A stretch of 64,000 bases of DNA from CAVOAK01 sp965217615. GTDB lineage: Bacteria; Pseudomonadota; Alphaproteobacteria; UBA8366; CAVOAK01. The DNA is taken from assembly GCA_965217615.1 (NCBI GenBank), contig CBDCIT010000042.1, forward strand, positions 3,378 to 67,377. The letters run 5' to 3'. Made by a program: the position numbers and the translations under genes. Each line of letters begins with the position of its first letter. Position 1 is the stretch's first letter. The notes below the pieces were generated by a model that worked only from the letters and a program-made list of their open reading frames with translations, ran no database searches and was not told the DNA's origin. Positions 52,907 to 60,860 of this stretch are shown in pieces.

Positions 52907-54085
52907 ATGAAGACGAATACCGTCGAATTCGGAAATTCCGGGTCGCCAGGCACTGATGCGCTTGGGATTAGTGACCTGCCCGCTGGCGCACGCATCGTTG
53001 TTGCCATGTCGGGCGGCGTTGATTCCTCTGTGACGGCTGCCTTGCTCGCCGACGCCGGATATGACGTTATTGGCATTACGCTGCAACTCTATGACGACGG
53101 TGCAGCCAGGCAGCGAAAGGGCGCCTGCTGTGCTGGTCAAGACATCCATGATGCGCGAAACGTGTCCACCCAATTGGGCATACCGCACTACGTGCTCGAC
53201 TATGAAAGCCGCTTCCGGGACGCGGTCATCGATGATTTCGCTGACGCCTACTTGCGCGGCGAGACACCCATTCCGTGTATACGCTGCAACCAGACGGTCA
53301 AGTTTCGCGACCTGGTTTCGATGGCGCGCGATTTGGGGGCGTCGGCGCTGGCAACCGGCCACTATGTGCGCCGTATCATTGGCCCGCGTGGCCCAGAGTT
53401 GCACCGCGCGTCGGACCTCGCAAAGGACCAGAGCTATTTCTTGTTTACGACGACCGACGACCAGCTCGGGTTCCTGCGCTTCCCGTTGGGTGCGTCCAAC
53501 AAGAACGAGACGCGCGCCCTCGCGGCACGTCTCGGCCTCGAGGTTGCCGAAAAGCCAGATAGCCAGGATATCTGCTTTGTGCCGAACGGCTCATACGCCC
53601 GTGTCGTTGAGACGCTGCGGCCGGACGCGATCGAGCCCGGCGAGATCGTCGATATGAAGGGGACCGTGCTTGGCCGACACGATGGCATCATCCACTACAC
53701 CGTAGGCCAACGGCGCGGTCTCGGTGTGGGCGGCCGCGAGACAACGTCTGAACCGCTCTATGTCATACGGCTCGAGCCGGACGCGCGGCAGGTCGTGGTC
53801 GGTCCGAAGAATGCGTTGCTATGCCGCGGCGTCAGTCTCAGGTCGGTCAACTGGCTGGGTGAGCCGGAGCTTGACGAAAACGAGACTCGGGTCGGGGTCA
53901 AATTGCGCTCCGCGATGGTCCCTGTGCGGGCCTCCCTGTTGGCCCGGCCGAACGGCGGCGTAGACGTCGTGCTTGAACAACCGCAATTTGGCATCGCACC
54001 GGGCCAAGCTTGCGTCTTCTATGCCGACGAACGGGTGTTGGGCGGCGGCTGGATCGTCGCCAGCCAGACAGCACTTGTGGCCTAA
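52907..54085 (+). CDS. mnmA: tRNA-specific 2-thiouridylase
   Basis: 392 residues. Adds sulfur to U34 of Lys, Glu and Gln tRNAs using IscS-derived persulfide. PP-loop VVAMSGGVDSSVTAALLADA (about residue 30), first catalytic Cys region TPIPCIRCNQTVKF, second Cys in KPDSQDICFVPNG, and C-terminal VGQRRGLGVGG. The alphaproteobacterial form has an extra N-terminal stretch as here. Start at 52907; the frame upstream is open to 52850 but uninformative. The decayed IS element upstream leaves about 140 bp for a promoter. Confidence 0.96.
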   Translation: MKTNTVEFGNSGSPGTDALGISDLPAGARIVVAMSGGVDSSVTAALLADAGYDVIGITLQLYDDGAARQRKGACCAGQDIHDARNVSTQLGIPHYVLDYESRFRDAVIDDFADAYLRGETPIPCIRCNQTVKFRDLVSMARDLGASALATGHYVRRIIGPRGPELHRASDLAKDQSYFLFTTTDDQLGFLRFPLGASNKNETRALAARLGLEVAEKPDSQDICFVPNGSYARVVETLRPDAIEPGEIVDMKGTVLGRHDGIIHYTVGQRRGLGVGGRETTSEPLYVIRLEPDARQVVVGPKNALLCRGVSLRSVNWLGEPELDENETRVGVKLRSAMVPVRASLLARPNGGVDVVLEQPQFGIAPGQACVFYADERVLGGGWIVASQTALVA

Positions 54086-54118
54086 GCCGGCCTGGCGAAC
54101 TTCAGTTACGAGCGACGT

Positions 54119-55057
54119 CTAGCGTAGGACAGTAGCGCCACGGGGCAAGTGGCGGGCGGTGAGTTCAACGACGCGTGTAACGAAACGCGCCACCGAGAAC
54201 CTGACTCCGCCGCCGAGAAAGGCCAGCACGCCAGCGGCAACAAGAAAGGCAATCTCTCGCTTCACGCCGTTTAGGTTCGTAATCAGGCTTTTATCGAGGC
54301 TGAGTTTGGTCGCCATATACCACAGCATGACGCCCATGACGGCGATGCCAGCGATCCGCGTGCCAAAACCGCCAGCGAGGGTGAGACCGAGCGCCAGCAG
54401 GAGCCACGGAGCAGCAGCGAAGCTCTGGATGTGGTCGAACCCGGCGAACGCGCCGCCAACAATCATCACCGCGGCGACCGATAAACGCAGCAACAGCCCC
54501 ATATCTCGCCAATCAGGCGGCGTTGGCTGGAACGCCATGCCAAGTAGATAGCGGTCGAGACTCGTCGCGCCGGAGCCTAAATTGAAGAGCGCGAACATCA
54601 TGCCGGATAGGCCGATATCACGGATCTGCACGAGCAATGCCGGTGAGGTGTAAGTTGACACGGTCGGATCAACGCCGGGAGACGTCGTAACCGGCAGCGC
54701 GATGACGAAAGTCCACAACAGAAAACCATAGACCAACGCCAATGGTCGGACCGCCAGGCCAGCGATGAGACAAAGACCGCTCACCAATTCGAAGCTCGAG
54801 AGCGCGGTAAGGAACGACCAAGGTGTCACCCAGTCCGGAAAGGCGCCGGAAAATAGATACTCCGCAAAGAATGTGTTGATATATCCGTCCGCGCCCATAT
54901 AGCGGGACAGGATGCCGGCTTCGCGGGCAGGATCGATAAGCTGCGAAAGCTTGCTCCAACCACCGATGACGAAGACCGGGCCAAGTCCTAGGCGCAGCGC
55001 CAGCGAGACGGTGTCGAGCTTAGCTGCGGACATTGGGGACGCATCGTCATTTGTCAT
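54119..55057 (-). CDS. DoxX-family membrane protein
   Basis: 312 residues with two DoxX-type halves. The first (SLALRLGLGPVFVIGGWSKL) and second (LLLRLSVAAVMIVGGAFAGF) each start a four-helix set; total about eight helices. DoxX-like proteins are membrane partners of thiol or quinone redox systems in some bacteria; no specific role can be assigned. Convergent with mnmA. Confidence 0.85.
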   Translation of the reverse strand: MTNDDASPMSAAKLDTVSLALRLGLGPVFVIGGWSKLSQLIDPAREAGILSRYMGADGYINTFFAEYLFSGAFPDWVTPWSFLTALSSFELVSGLCLIAGLAVRPLALVYGFLLWTFVIALPVTTSPGVDPTVSTYTSPALLVQIRDIGLSGMMFALFNLGSGATSLDRYLLGMAFQPTPPDWRDMGLLLRLSVAAVMIVGGAFAGFDHIQSFAAAPWLLLALGLTLAGGFGTRIAGIAVMGVMLWYMATKLSLDKSLITNLNGVKREIAFLVAAGVLAFLGGGVRFSVARFVTRVVELTARHLPRGATVLR

Positions 55058-55267
55058 GTCCGGTAGTCCTCCTCGCGATGCGCAGCCATGCCATAGCGCT
55101 CTGCGTGTCGCTTCACCGAGAAAAGATCGACAGGGCCGCGCCGACGCGGCAACCGCATGTTGGGGATATGAGAAGGTCCGCGCTGGTGATCCAGCGGCTT
55201 CGGCATCAACTCATGTCAAGGAAGTGTGAAGAGGCGGCTGAGTCGACTGCACGGAACGTCGGCGGCG

Positions 55268-55411
55268 TTAAACCCCGAGCAGCGCGCCGAGAATAAGCAC
55301 GGCGATGAACAGGATCGCGTAGCCGCGCGCGAAACAGAGTCGAGAGAGAATACGAAAGATATCCACAGCATCTTTATGATGGGATCTCGTGGCCGGTATT
55401 ACAAATGACAT
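55268..55411 (-). CDS. Small single-pass membrane protein (47 residues)
   Basis: ATG at 55411 with GGAG seven bases upstream. The protein begins MSFVIPATRSHHKDAVDIFR and ends with a hydrophobic helix YAILFIAVLILGALLGV just before the TAA at 55268-55270. Too short for usual gene callers. The DUF1330 gene lies 37 bp upstream on the same strand, so the two may be co-transcribed. No family recognised. The motif HKDAVD followed by a C-terminal helix also occurs at the end of the oxidoreductase at 60861, probably by chance. The rest of 55058-55267 shows no gene. Confidence 0.55.
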   Translation of the reverse strand: MSFVIPATRSHHKDAVDIFRILSRLCFARGYAILFIAVLILGALLGV

Positions 55412-55447
55412 AACGGTGCTCCTGCAGAGTCGACCAGCGACGAAGAT

Positions 55448-55756
55448 TTAGGTTGGCGTTGCTTCGCCCGCTTCGACGATGACCAGTTCGTTCTGTCCAG
55501 CACTGTTATTCCGGCGGAATGCCGCTGCTGCGACATATTCGGGCGAGTTGAAACAAGCGACCGCTTGCGCCCTCGATGGAAACTCAATGACGACGAACCG
55601 CTCGAACGTCTCCGGTCCTTCGAGAATCTCGTAGCTGCCGCCGCGCGCCAGAACTTTCCCTTGAAACTTTTCAAGGATCGCCGGAACGCGATCGGTGTAT
55701 TTCTTGTAGGCGACGGGGTCGTTGATCTTTGCGCGCGCGAGCCAGTAAGCCACCAT
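55448..55756 (-). CDS. DUF1330-family protein
   Basis: 102 residues with the usual dimeric alpha/beta barrel pattern: YWLARAKINDPVAYKKYTDR, GKVLARGGSYEILEGPE, RFVVIEFPSRAQAVACFNSP and EYVAAAAFRRNNS. Function unknown; members are small ferredoxin-fold proteins. An ATG with AAGGAGG upstream opens the frame at 55756. Confidence 0.92.
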   Translation of the reverse strand: MVAYWLARAKINDPVAYKKYTDRVPAILEKFQGKVLARGGSYEILEGPETFERFVVIEFPSRAQAVACFNSPEYVAAAAFRRNNSAGQNELVIVEAGEATPT

Positions 55757-55913
55757 CGGATTGACCTCCTTGAGTTCCGCGCATTGAATAACGATGCCGC
55801 GGCAAACACAAACCCCATGGGTCTGTGCACAAGCGCGTAGCTTGACAGAGCGAGGCTGCGACCGTATCTCCGTGTGCTGAAGGCCTGTTCGTCCACCACC
55901 TTGCCGAACATGT

Positions 55914-55990
55914 GGCGGAGTAGCTCAGCTGGTTAGAGCAGCGGAATCATAATCCGCGTGTCGGGGGTTCGAGTCCCTCCTCCGCTACCA
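55914..55990 (+). tRNA. tRNA-Met (CAU), elongator type
   Basis: 77 nt including encoded CCA. Acceptor GGCGGAG pairs with CTCCGCT (one G-U at the end). D loop AGCTCAGCTGGTTAGAGC, anticodon stem GCGGA/TCCGC with loop ATCATAA (CAU), T arm GGGGGTTCGAGTCCCTC. The body matches elongator tRNA-Met rather than the initiator, which has a mismatched first pair and three G-C pairs in the anticodon stem. Ile2 tRNA (CAU, lysidine) is less likely but cannot be ruled out. The DNA to its right is accessory in character. Confidence 0.93.
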
Positions 55991-55997
55991 TTCTAAG

Positions 55998-56024
55998 GCC
56001 CTGAAATCAAATCGGTTTCGGGGC
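55998..56024 (+). terminator. Hairpin just after tRNA-Met
   Basis: An 11-bp stem with two G-U pairs (GCCCTGAAATC with GGTTTCGGGGC) closes a 5-nt loop. It starts 8 nt after the tRNA CCA. There is no T run, so it is a likely but weak terminator. Confidence 0.4.
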
Positions 56025-56139
56025 TCATGGTAGTTTCGGAGATCGACAGGGGACGTGATGACGAACCCGATAATCTAAGTGCTTGCCGTAGCTGCCATGG
56101 AAATCGCGGCAATCTTACTCGCGGGCAGGAGACGTCCCA

Positions 56140-56958
56140 TTAATTAAGTAGCTGATCGACGGCCGCTTTGGCTTGATCACGACGATCCTTCAAGATTTGG
56201 ATGAAATCCGCCGATCTGATCGCCGCCATCGCTTCCATTAACTGCAGTTCGTAGTTCTGCAATTCCTGCTCGGCCAAGCGTATTCTTACGCTCCTGAGAT
56301 CCTTCTCGTTCGCTATCTTCCTATCCACTGACGAACTCAACGCAGAAATAGCCTCCGTAAGCGAACAAAGATTGTTGTACCTGATCGCGTCTGTCACCGC
56401 ACCCTGCACTGAATATTCCGTCAGCGAACTTTTTCTTTGCGTCCTCATGTCAGTAAGGGCGAGGGCGCGCTCACTTGCTATCGTATGAAGGATCAAATCG
56501 ATTGCATTGCTCTGCAAAATATTTGCATCGATCGTCTGATCCACGCCGAGGACTGCGGTCGCAGCCGCTGCCAAGGCGGTCTTTGCAGCGGTGCCGCCAA
56601 CGGCTGTCGCTGCACCGGCGAGGATAATCGCCGTACTTTCAAGACTGACCTTACGGGCGCCGTTAAATGCAAAAAGGTTTCGACGAAACTCTGCGCAGTT
56701 CGACTCGGACGAGGCAATAATCGCTTCTTGTAGCCGATTTCGATCATCTGCACTGACATCGGCAACTTTGCGCCGGTAAATGGCCTCTTTTGTCATCACA
56801 CCGTTGGCATCTTCTTCAATGCCAAAGTCATCAAGGTCCGCCTGAGCAATGTTCTGTTTGTCTCCTGACACTGCCGCCGGTTGGACTGATACTTTCTGAA
56901 TTATACCCTGAATTGCGCACACGCCGTTAAATAAATGCGGCAAATACTGTTCCGGCAA
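56140..56958 (-). CDS. Protein of unknown function, 272 residues, start damaged
   Basis: From a TTG at 56958 it reads LPEQYLPHLFNGVC, then AEFRRNLFAFNGARK, a hydrophobic Ala-rich helix (TAIILAGAATAVGGTAAKT, about residues 110-128) and a long C-terminal coiled-coil-like part (IRLAEQELQNYELQLMEAMA). No family recognised. The frame is open upstream to about 57024 (VISKLNLEIPPHVRELVV), and an ATG with a strong AGGAGGGG lies at 57046 but in another frame (MKIVARIVLP). One base would join them into about 300 residues. The identical mismatch of frames is present in the repeat copy at 58701-59101, so it predates that duplication. Confidence 0.65.
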   Translation of the reverse strand: MPEQYLPHLFNGVCAIQGIIQKVSVQPAAVSGDKQNIAQADLDDFGIEEDANGVMTKEAIYRRKVADVSADDRNRLQEAIIASSESNCAEFRRNLFAFNGARKVSLESTAIILAGAATAVGGTAAKTALAAAATAVLGVDQTIDANILQSNAIDLILHTIASERALALTDMRTQRKSSLTEYSVQGAVTDAIRYNNLCSLTEAISALSSSVDRKIANEKDLRSVRIRLAEQELQNYELQLMEAMAAIRSADFIQILKDRRDQAKAAVDQLLN

Positions 56959-57286
56959 GACTACTAGTTCGCGAACGTGCGGAGGAATTTCTAAATTGAG
57001 CTTCGAGATGACCGGTAGGAAGCACTATTCGCGCGACTATCTTCATTTTCCCCTCCTGGCTACTCGCTATTGTTGAAAACACAATATTTTTGTCGATTAC
57101 TCGCCCAATGTATTTCAATATCTAAAATGCGAACCAAATCAATTTGTGAAGCCTCTTATGTGTAGTACGGCAAAACGGCTTGCCCCGCAAAATTCATTAC
57201 TATTCGGACCCCGCCTATGCGGTGTCGACCATAGTGAATCCAATCGAGCGAAGCTTGAGATATTTAACCGATGACCCATATGGCTT
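56877..57286. repeat. Direct repeat R1 (410 bp), abuts the left end of IS3-like copy 1
   Basis: Nearly identical to 58701-59101. It spans the first 90 or so coding bases of the unknown gene, its start signals and about 240 bp upstream. It ends ...CATATGGCTT exactly at the first base of the IS. Differences from R2: a 16/25-bp variant near its start (56891-56915) and one-base length changes in a C run near 57186 and at the CCC before CATATGG. Confidence 0.92.
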
Positions 57287-57331
57287 TGAGTCGGACCCGA
57301 TTTCCTTGGACACAGAATTGGCTTAATCGAA

Positions 57332-57763
57332 GTGTCCAAGGAGGACCGGAACATGACCGATAATTTTGAGAAGAAAGTTGCTGTTGATGGGCCTGTGGTA
57401 AATGCTGGCGAGCTTGGCTCGTCCACGTTTTCCCCAGGCCAGGCTTTGCCGGCAGGCCCGCTGGGACTTGGCCAGCGATGGACAGTGGCGCGCAAGCGTG
57501 AGGTCGTTCTGCAGCTTTTGCGTGACGAGCCGGTGCAACTTCTGTCGCGCCAGTTGGGCGTAGAGATCTTCCGGCTCGAGCAGTGGCGTGAGAAAGCGAT
57601 CGGCGGGATCGACGCCTCGCTCAAGCAACGCAAGGGCGATCCGGTGCAGGCGGAACTGGATAGCGCCATGAAGCGGATCGGAGAGTTGACCATGCAGGTG
57701 GAACTGCTGGAGGCCAAGACGGAGACCTTCGGCCCTTTGGGGCGGCGGAGGTCGCGGCGATGA
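57332..57763 (+). CDS. IS3-like OrfA of copy 1
   Basis: 143 residues. Helix-turn-helix region RKREVVLQLLRDEPVQLLSR and a leucine-rich C-terminal helix (MKRIGELTMQVELLEAK), as in IS3 OrfA. Its stop overlaps the OrfB start (ATGA), so OrfB is made by coupling or frameshift. Confidence 0.88.
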   Translation: MSKEDRNMTDNFEKKVAVDGPVVNAGELGSSTFSPGQALPAGPLGLGQRWTVARKREVVLQLLRDEPVQLLSRQLGVEIFRLEQWREKAIGGIDASLKQRKGDPVQAELDSAMKRIGELTMQVELLEAKTETFGPLGRRRSRR

Positions 57764-58665
57764 GTGCCGCCACCTCTCCCGGCACGGGTCTGGCCTACGG
57801 CCTGCGGCGGGTCTGCGCCGCCTGGGGCATGGCCCGCTCCTCGTTCTACGCCATGACCTCCGGCCAGCACGCCGAGCAGCCGCCGGCAAAGCGTCGGGGA
57901 CCGAAGCCCGCGATCTCGGACCAGGCGCTGCTGGTGGCGATCAAAGCCGACCTGGAGGCATCGCCCTGGGAGGGCGAGGGCTACCGCAAGGTCTGGGCTC
58001 GGCTTCGGGTCTGTCGCGACATCCGGGTTGCCCGCAAGCGGGTGCTCCGCCTGATGCGCGAGAACAATCTGCTCTCGCCCCATCGCTGCCGCCGCCGTGG
58101 CGGCAATCCCCATGACGGTGAGATCATCACTCATGCCCCGAACCTCATGTGGGGCACCGATGGCGTTCGGGTGTTCACGGTGGACGACGGCTGGGGCTGG
58201 ATCTTCACCGCCGTCGAGCATTGGAACGCCGAGTGTGTCGGCTGGCATGTCTGCAAGCGCGGCGACCGCTTCGCCGCCCTGCAGCCGATCTCCATGGGGC
58301 TTGCCGGGCTGTATGGCTCGACCGCGGCCGGCGCGGCTCGGGGGCTGGCCTTGCGGATGGATCACGGCTCCCAGTATCTGTCGGACCACTTCACCAACCA
58401 GATCAAGTTCTGGGGCATCCAGCCGTCCTACGCCTTCGTCGCCGAGCCCCAGACCAACGGCGTCGCCGAGCGGTTCAATCGCACGCTGAAGGAACAGATC
58501 ATCCATGGTCGCATCTACTGCAACATCGCGGAGCTGCGGGACGCCGTCCGCGACTTCGTCGAACTCTACAATGCCCAGTGGATCGTCGAAAAGAACGGCT
58601 ACCTGAGCCCCGCTCAAGCTCGTCAGGCGTGGCACGCCGCGATCTCAATCAGGCCCGCCGCGTGA
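57760..58665 (+). CDS. IS3-like OrfB transposase of copy 1
   Basis: 301 residues, intact. DDE core: MWGTDGVRVFTVDDGWGWIF (first Asp), LRMDHGSQYLSDHF (second Asp), and NGVAERFNRTLKEQ (Glu). An N-terminal HTH_21-like region (GEGYRKVWARLRVCRDIRVA) precedes it. A long minus-strand ORF over this region is a shadow. Confidence 0.92.
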   Translation: MSAATSPGTGLAYGLRRVCAAWGMARSSFYAMTSGQHAEQPPAKRRGPKPAISDQALLVAIKADLEASPWEGEGYRKVWARLRVCRDIRVARKRVLRLMRENNLLSPHRCRRRGGNPHDGEIITHAPNLMWGTDGVRVFTVDDGWGWIFTAVEHWNAECVGWHVCKRGDRFAALQPISMGLAGLYGSTAAGAARGLALRMDHGSQYLSDHFTNQIKFWGIQPSYAFVAEPQTNGVAERFNRTLKEQIIHGRIYCNIAELRDAVRDFVELYNAQWIVEKNGYLSPAQARQAWHAAISIRPAA

Positions 58666-58700
58666 GACAAACTTGTGTCCAAGGAACCGGGTGCGCTACA

Positions 58701-59101
58701 CCGGTTGGACTGATACTTTCGCTGAAATTGCGCACACGCCGTTAAATAAATGCGGCAAATACTGTTCCGGCAAGACTACTAGTTCGCGAACGTGCGGAGG
58801 AATTTCTAAATTGAGCTTCGAGATGACCGGTAGGAAGCACTATTCGCGCGACTATCTTCATTTTCCCCTCCTGGCTACTCGCTATTGTTGAAAACACAAT
58901 ATTTTTGTCGATTACTCGCCCAATGTATTTCAATATCTAAAATGCGAACCAAATCAATTTGTGAAGCCTCTTATGTGTAGTACGGCAAAACGGCTTGCCC
59001 GCAAAATTCATTACTATTCGGACCCCGCCTATGCGGTGTCGACCATAGTGAATCCAATCGAGCGAAGCTTGAGATATTTAACCGATGACCCCATATGGCT
59101 T
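58701..59101. repeat. Direct repeat R2 (401 bp), abuts the right end of IS3-like copy 1
   Basis: Second copy of R1, beginning CCGGTTGGACTGATAC at the base after the IS. Holds only a dead 5' fragment of the unknown gene (63-codon frame at 58742-58933 identical to the one at 56927-57118). Confidence 0.92.
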
Positions 59102-59339
59102 GACGAATTTGCAACCTAAAAGTTAGCGCGGCCCGAATTCTCGTACAATAACTAATTGTACCTGTGGTAAATAGTCGATCTTAAGGTGAAAGGTAGAATT
59201 GTCTAACCAGTATATCGCTCAGACTAACGCGTAGCGGCAGCGGCTTTCCCCGGGGAGCGACTCGACGTTGGTAGGTCCAACAGTGACGTCCTGCCAAAAA
59301 CTTAAGCTCGCAGCTAACTTGCCGTGGATAATTTCGGTA
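59102..59339. other. Non-coding stretch between R2 and IS3-like copy 2
   Basis: About 240 bp with no supported gene. Contains GGCTTTCCCCGGGGAGC (59241-59257), a short GC palindrome, and AT-rich patches. It is probably the original DNA upstream of the unknown gene. Confidence 0.5.
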
Positions 59340-59381
59340 CTTGAGCGAAAATCTGTAGCGCACCCGGTTCCTTGGACACAA
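59340..59381. repeat. Left end of IS3-like copy 2: 14-bp target duplication plus inverted repeat
   Basis: CTTGAGCGAAAATC (59340-59353) is repeated exactly at 60769-60782. The element then begins TGTAGCGCACCCGG. Confidence 0.85.
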
Positions 59382-59388
59382 GTTTGTC

Positions 59389-60295
59389 TCACGCGGCGGG
59401 CCTGATTGAGATCGCGGCGTGCCACGCCTGACGAGCTTGAGCGGGGCTCAGGTAGCCGTTCTTTTCGACGATCCACTGGGCATTGTAGAGTTCGACGAAG
59501 TCGCGGACGGCGTCCCGCAGCTCCGCGATGTTGCAGTAGATGCGACCATGGATGATCTGTTCCTTCAGCGTGCGATTGAACCGCTCGGCGACGCCGTTGG
59601 TCTGGGGCTCGGCGACGAAGGCGTAGGACGGCTGGATGCCCCAGAACTTGATCTGGTTGGTGAAGTGGTCCGACAGATACTGGGAGCCGTGATCCATCCG
59701 CAAGGCCAGCCCCCGAGCCGCGCCGGCCGCGGTCGAGCCATACAGCCCGGCAAGCCCCATGGAGATCGGCTGCAGGGCGGCGAAGCGGTCGCCGCGCTTG
59801 CAGACATGCCAGCCGACACACTCGGCGTTCCAATGCTCGACGGCGGTGAAGATCCAGCCCCAGCCGTCGTCCACCGTGAACACCCGAACGCCATCGGTGC
59901 CCCACATGAGGTTCGGGGCATGAGTGATGATCTCACCGTCATGGGGATTGCCGCCACGGCGGCGGCAGCGATGGGGCGAGAGCAGATTGTTCTCGCGCAT
60001 CAGGCGGAGCACCCGCTTGCGGGCAACCCGGATGTCGCGGACAGACCCGAAGCCGAGCCCAGACCTTGCGGTAGCCCTCGCCCTCCCAGGGCGATGCCTC
60101 CAGGTCGGCTTTGATCGCCACCAGCAGCGCCTGGTCCGAGATCGCGGGCTTCGGTCCCCGACGCTTTGCCGGCGGCTGCTCGGCGTGCTGGCCGGAGGTC
60201 ATGGCGTAGAACGAGGAGCGGGCCATGCCCCAGGCGGCGCAGACCCGCCGCAGGCCGTAGGCCAGACCCGTGCCGGGAGAGGTGGCGGCACTCAT
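59389..60295 (-). pseudogene. IS3-like OrfB of copy 2, one-base frameshift
   Basis: Starts at 60295 as copy 1 does (MSAATSPGTGLAYGLRR) but after RLRVC it leaves frame; the rest (MLRLMRENNLLSPHR to IRPAA) is open from 60012. Copy 1 reads CTGTCGCGAC where copy 2 (coding strand) reads CTGTCCGCGAC, an extra base at about 60039-60040. Confidence 0.9.
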
Positions 60296-60723
60296 CGCCG
60301 CGACCTCCGCCGCCCCAAAGGGCCGAAGGTCTCCGTCTTGGCCTCCAGCAGTTCCACCTGCATGGTCAACTCTCCGATCCGCTTCATGGCGCTATCCAGT
60401 TCCGCCTGCACCGGATCGCCCTTGCGTTGCTTGAGCGAGGCGTCGATCCCGCCGATCGCTTTCTCACGCCACTGCTCGAGCCGGAAGATCTCTACGCCCA
60501 ACTGGCGTGACAGAAGTTGCACCGGCTCGTCACGCAAAAGCTGCAGAACGACCTCACGCTTGCGCGCCACTGTCCATCGCTGGCCAAGTCCCAGCGGGCC
60601 TGCCGGCAAAGCCTGGCCTGGGGAAAACGTGGACGAGCCAAGCTCGCCAGCATTTACCACAGGCCCATCAACAGCAACTTTCTTCTCAAAATTATCGGTC
60701 ATGTTCCGGTCCTCCTTGGACAC
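60292..60723 (-). CDS. IS3-like OrfA of copy 2
   Basis: 143 residues, identical in sequence to OrfA of copy 1, intact. Overlaps the start of the damaged orfB. Confidence 0.9.
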   Translation of the reverse strand: MSKEDRNMTDNFEKKVAVDGPVVNAGELGSSTFSPGQALPAGPLGLGQRWTVARKREVVLQLLRDEPVQLLSRQLGVEIFRLEQWREKAIGGIDASLKQRKGDPVQAELDSAMKRIGELTMQVELLEAKTETFGPLGRRRSRR

Positions 60724-60768
60724 TTCGATTAAGCCAATTCTGTGTCCAAGGAAATCGGGTCCGACTCA

Positions 60769-60782
60769 CTTGAGCGAAAATC
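60769..60782. repeat. Right 14-bp target duplication of IS3-like copy 2
   Basis: CTTGAGCGAAAATC, second copy, directly after the IS end GACTCA. Confidence 0.85.
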
Positions 60783-60860
60783 GATACGCCATGGTTTAGT
60801 GCTCCTGTTTGTTAGAGCTGTACTTGGGGTTGGTCGGACATTGGCACCGATGAATTACTA

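Larger units (their letters stand above)
57287..58700 (+). mobile_element. IS3-like insertion sequence, copy 1 (intact)
   Basis: 1414 bp, from TGAGTCGGACCCG to GGGTGCGCTACA. Ends are inverted repeats of about 28 bp sharing TTCCTTGGACACA. Two overlapping plus-strand ORFs. Flanked immediately on both sides by R1 and R2. A second copy lies at 59354-60768 in opposite orientation. By the two-ORF layout and rve-type core it is IS3-like, but the 14-bp target duplication of copy 2 is long for IS3, so the family is not certain. Confidence 0.88.
59354..60768 (-). mobile_element. IS3-like insertion sequence, copy 2 (inverted, orfB frameshifted)
   Basis: 1415 bp, one base longer than copy 1 because of a single inserted base in orfB; otherwise the inspected stretches are identical. 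Same ends as copy 1, opposite orientation. Flanked by exact 14-bp direct repeats. Together the two copies bracket R2 and 240 bp, like a small composite transposon, though no cargo gene lies between. Confidence 0.9.

Noticed and set aside
57139..58635. 498-codon minus-strand ORF opposite the IS3-like genes (and its mirror over copy 2)
   Set aside because: Antisense shadow; the same peptide appears in both IS copies, and the plus-sense OrfA/OrfB are recognisable.
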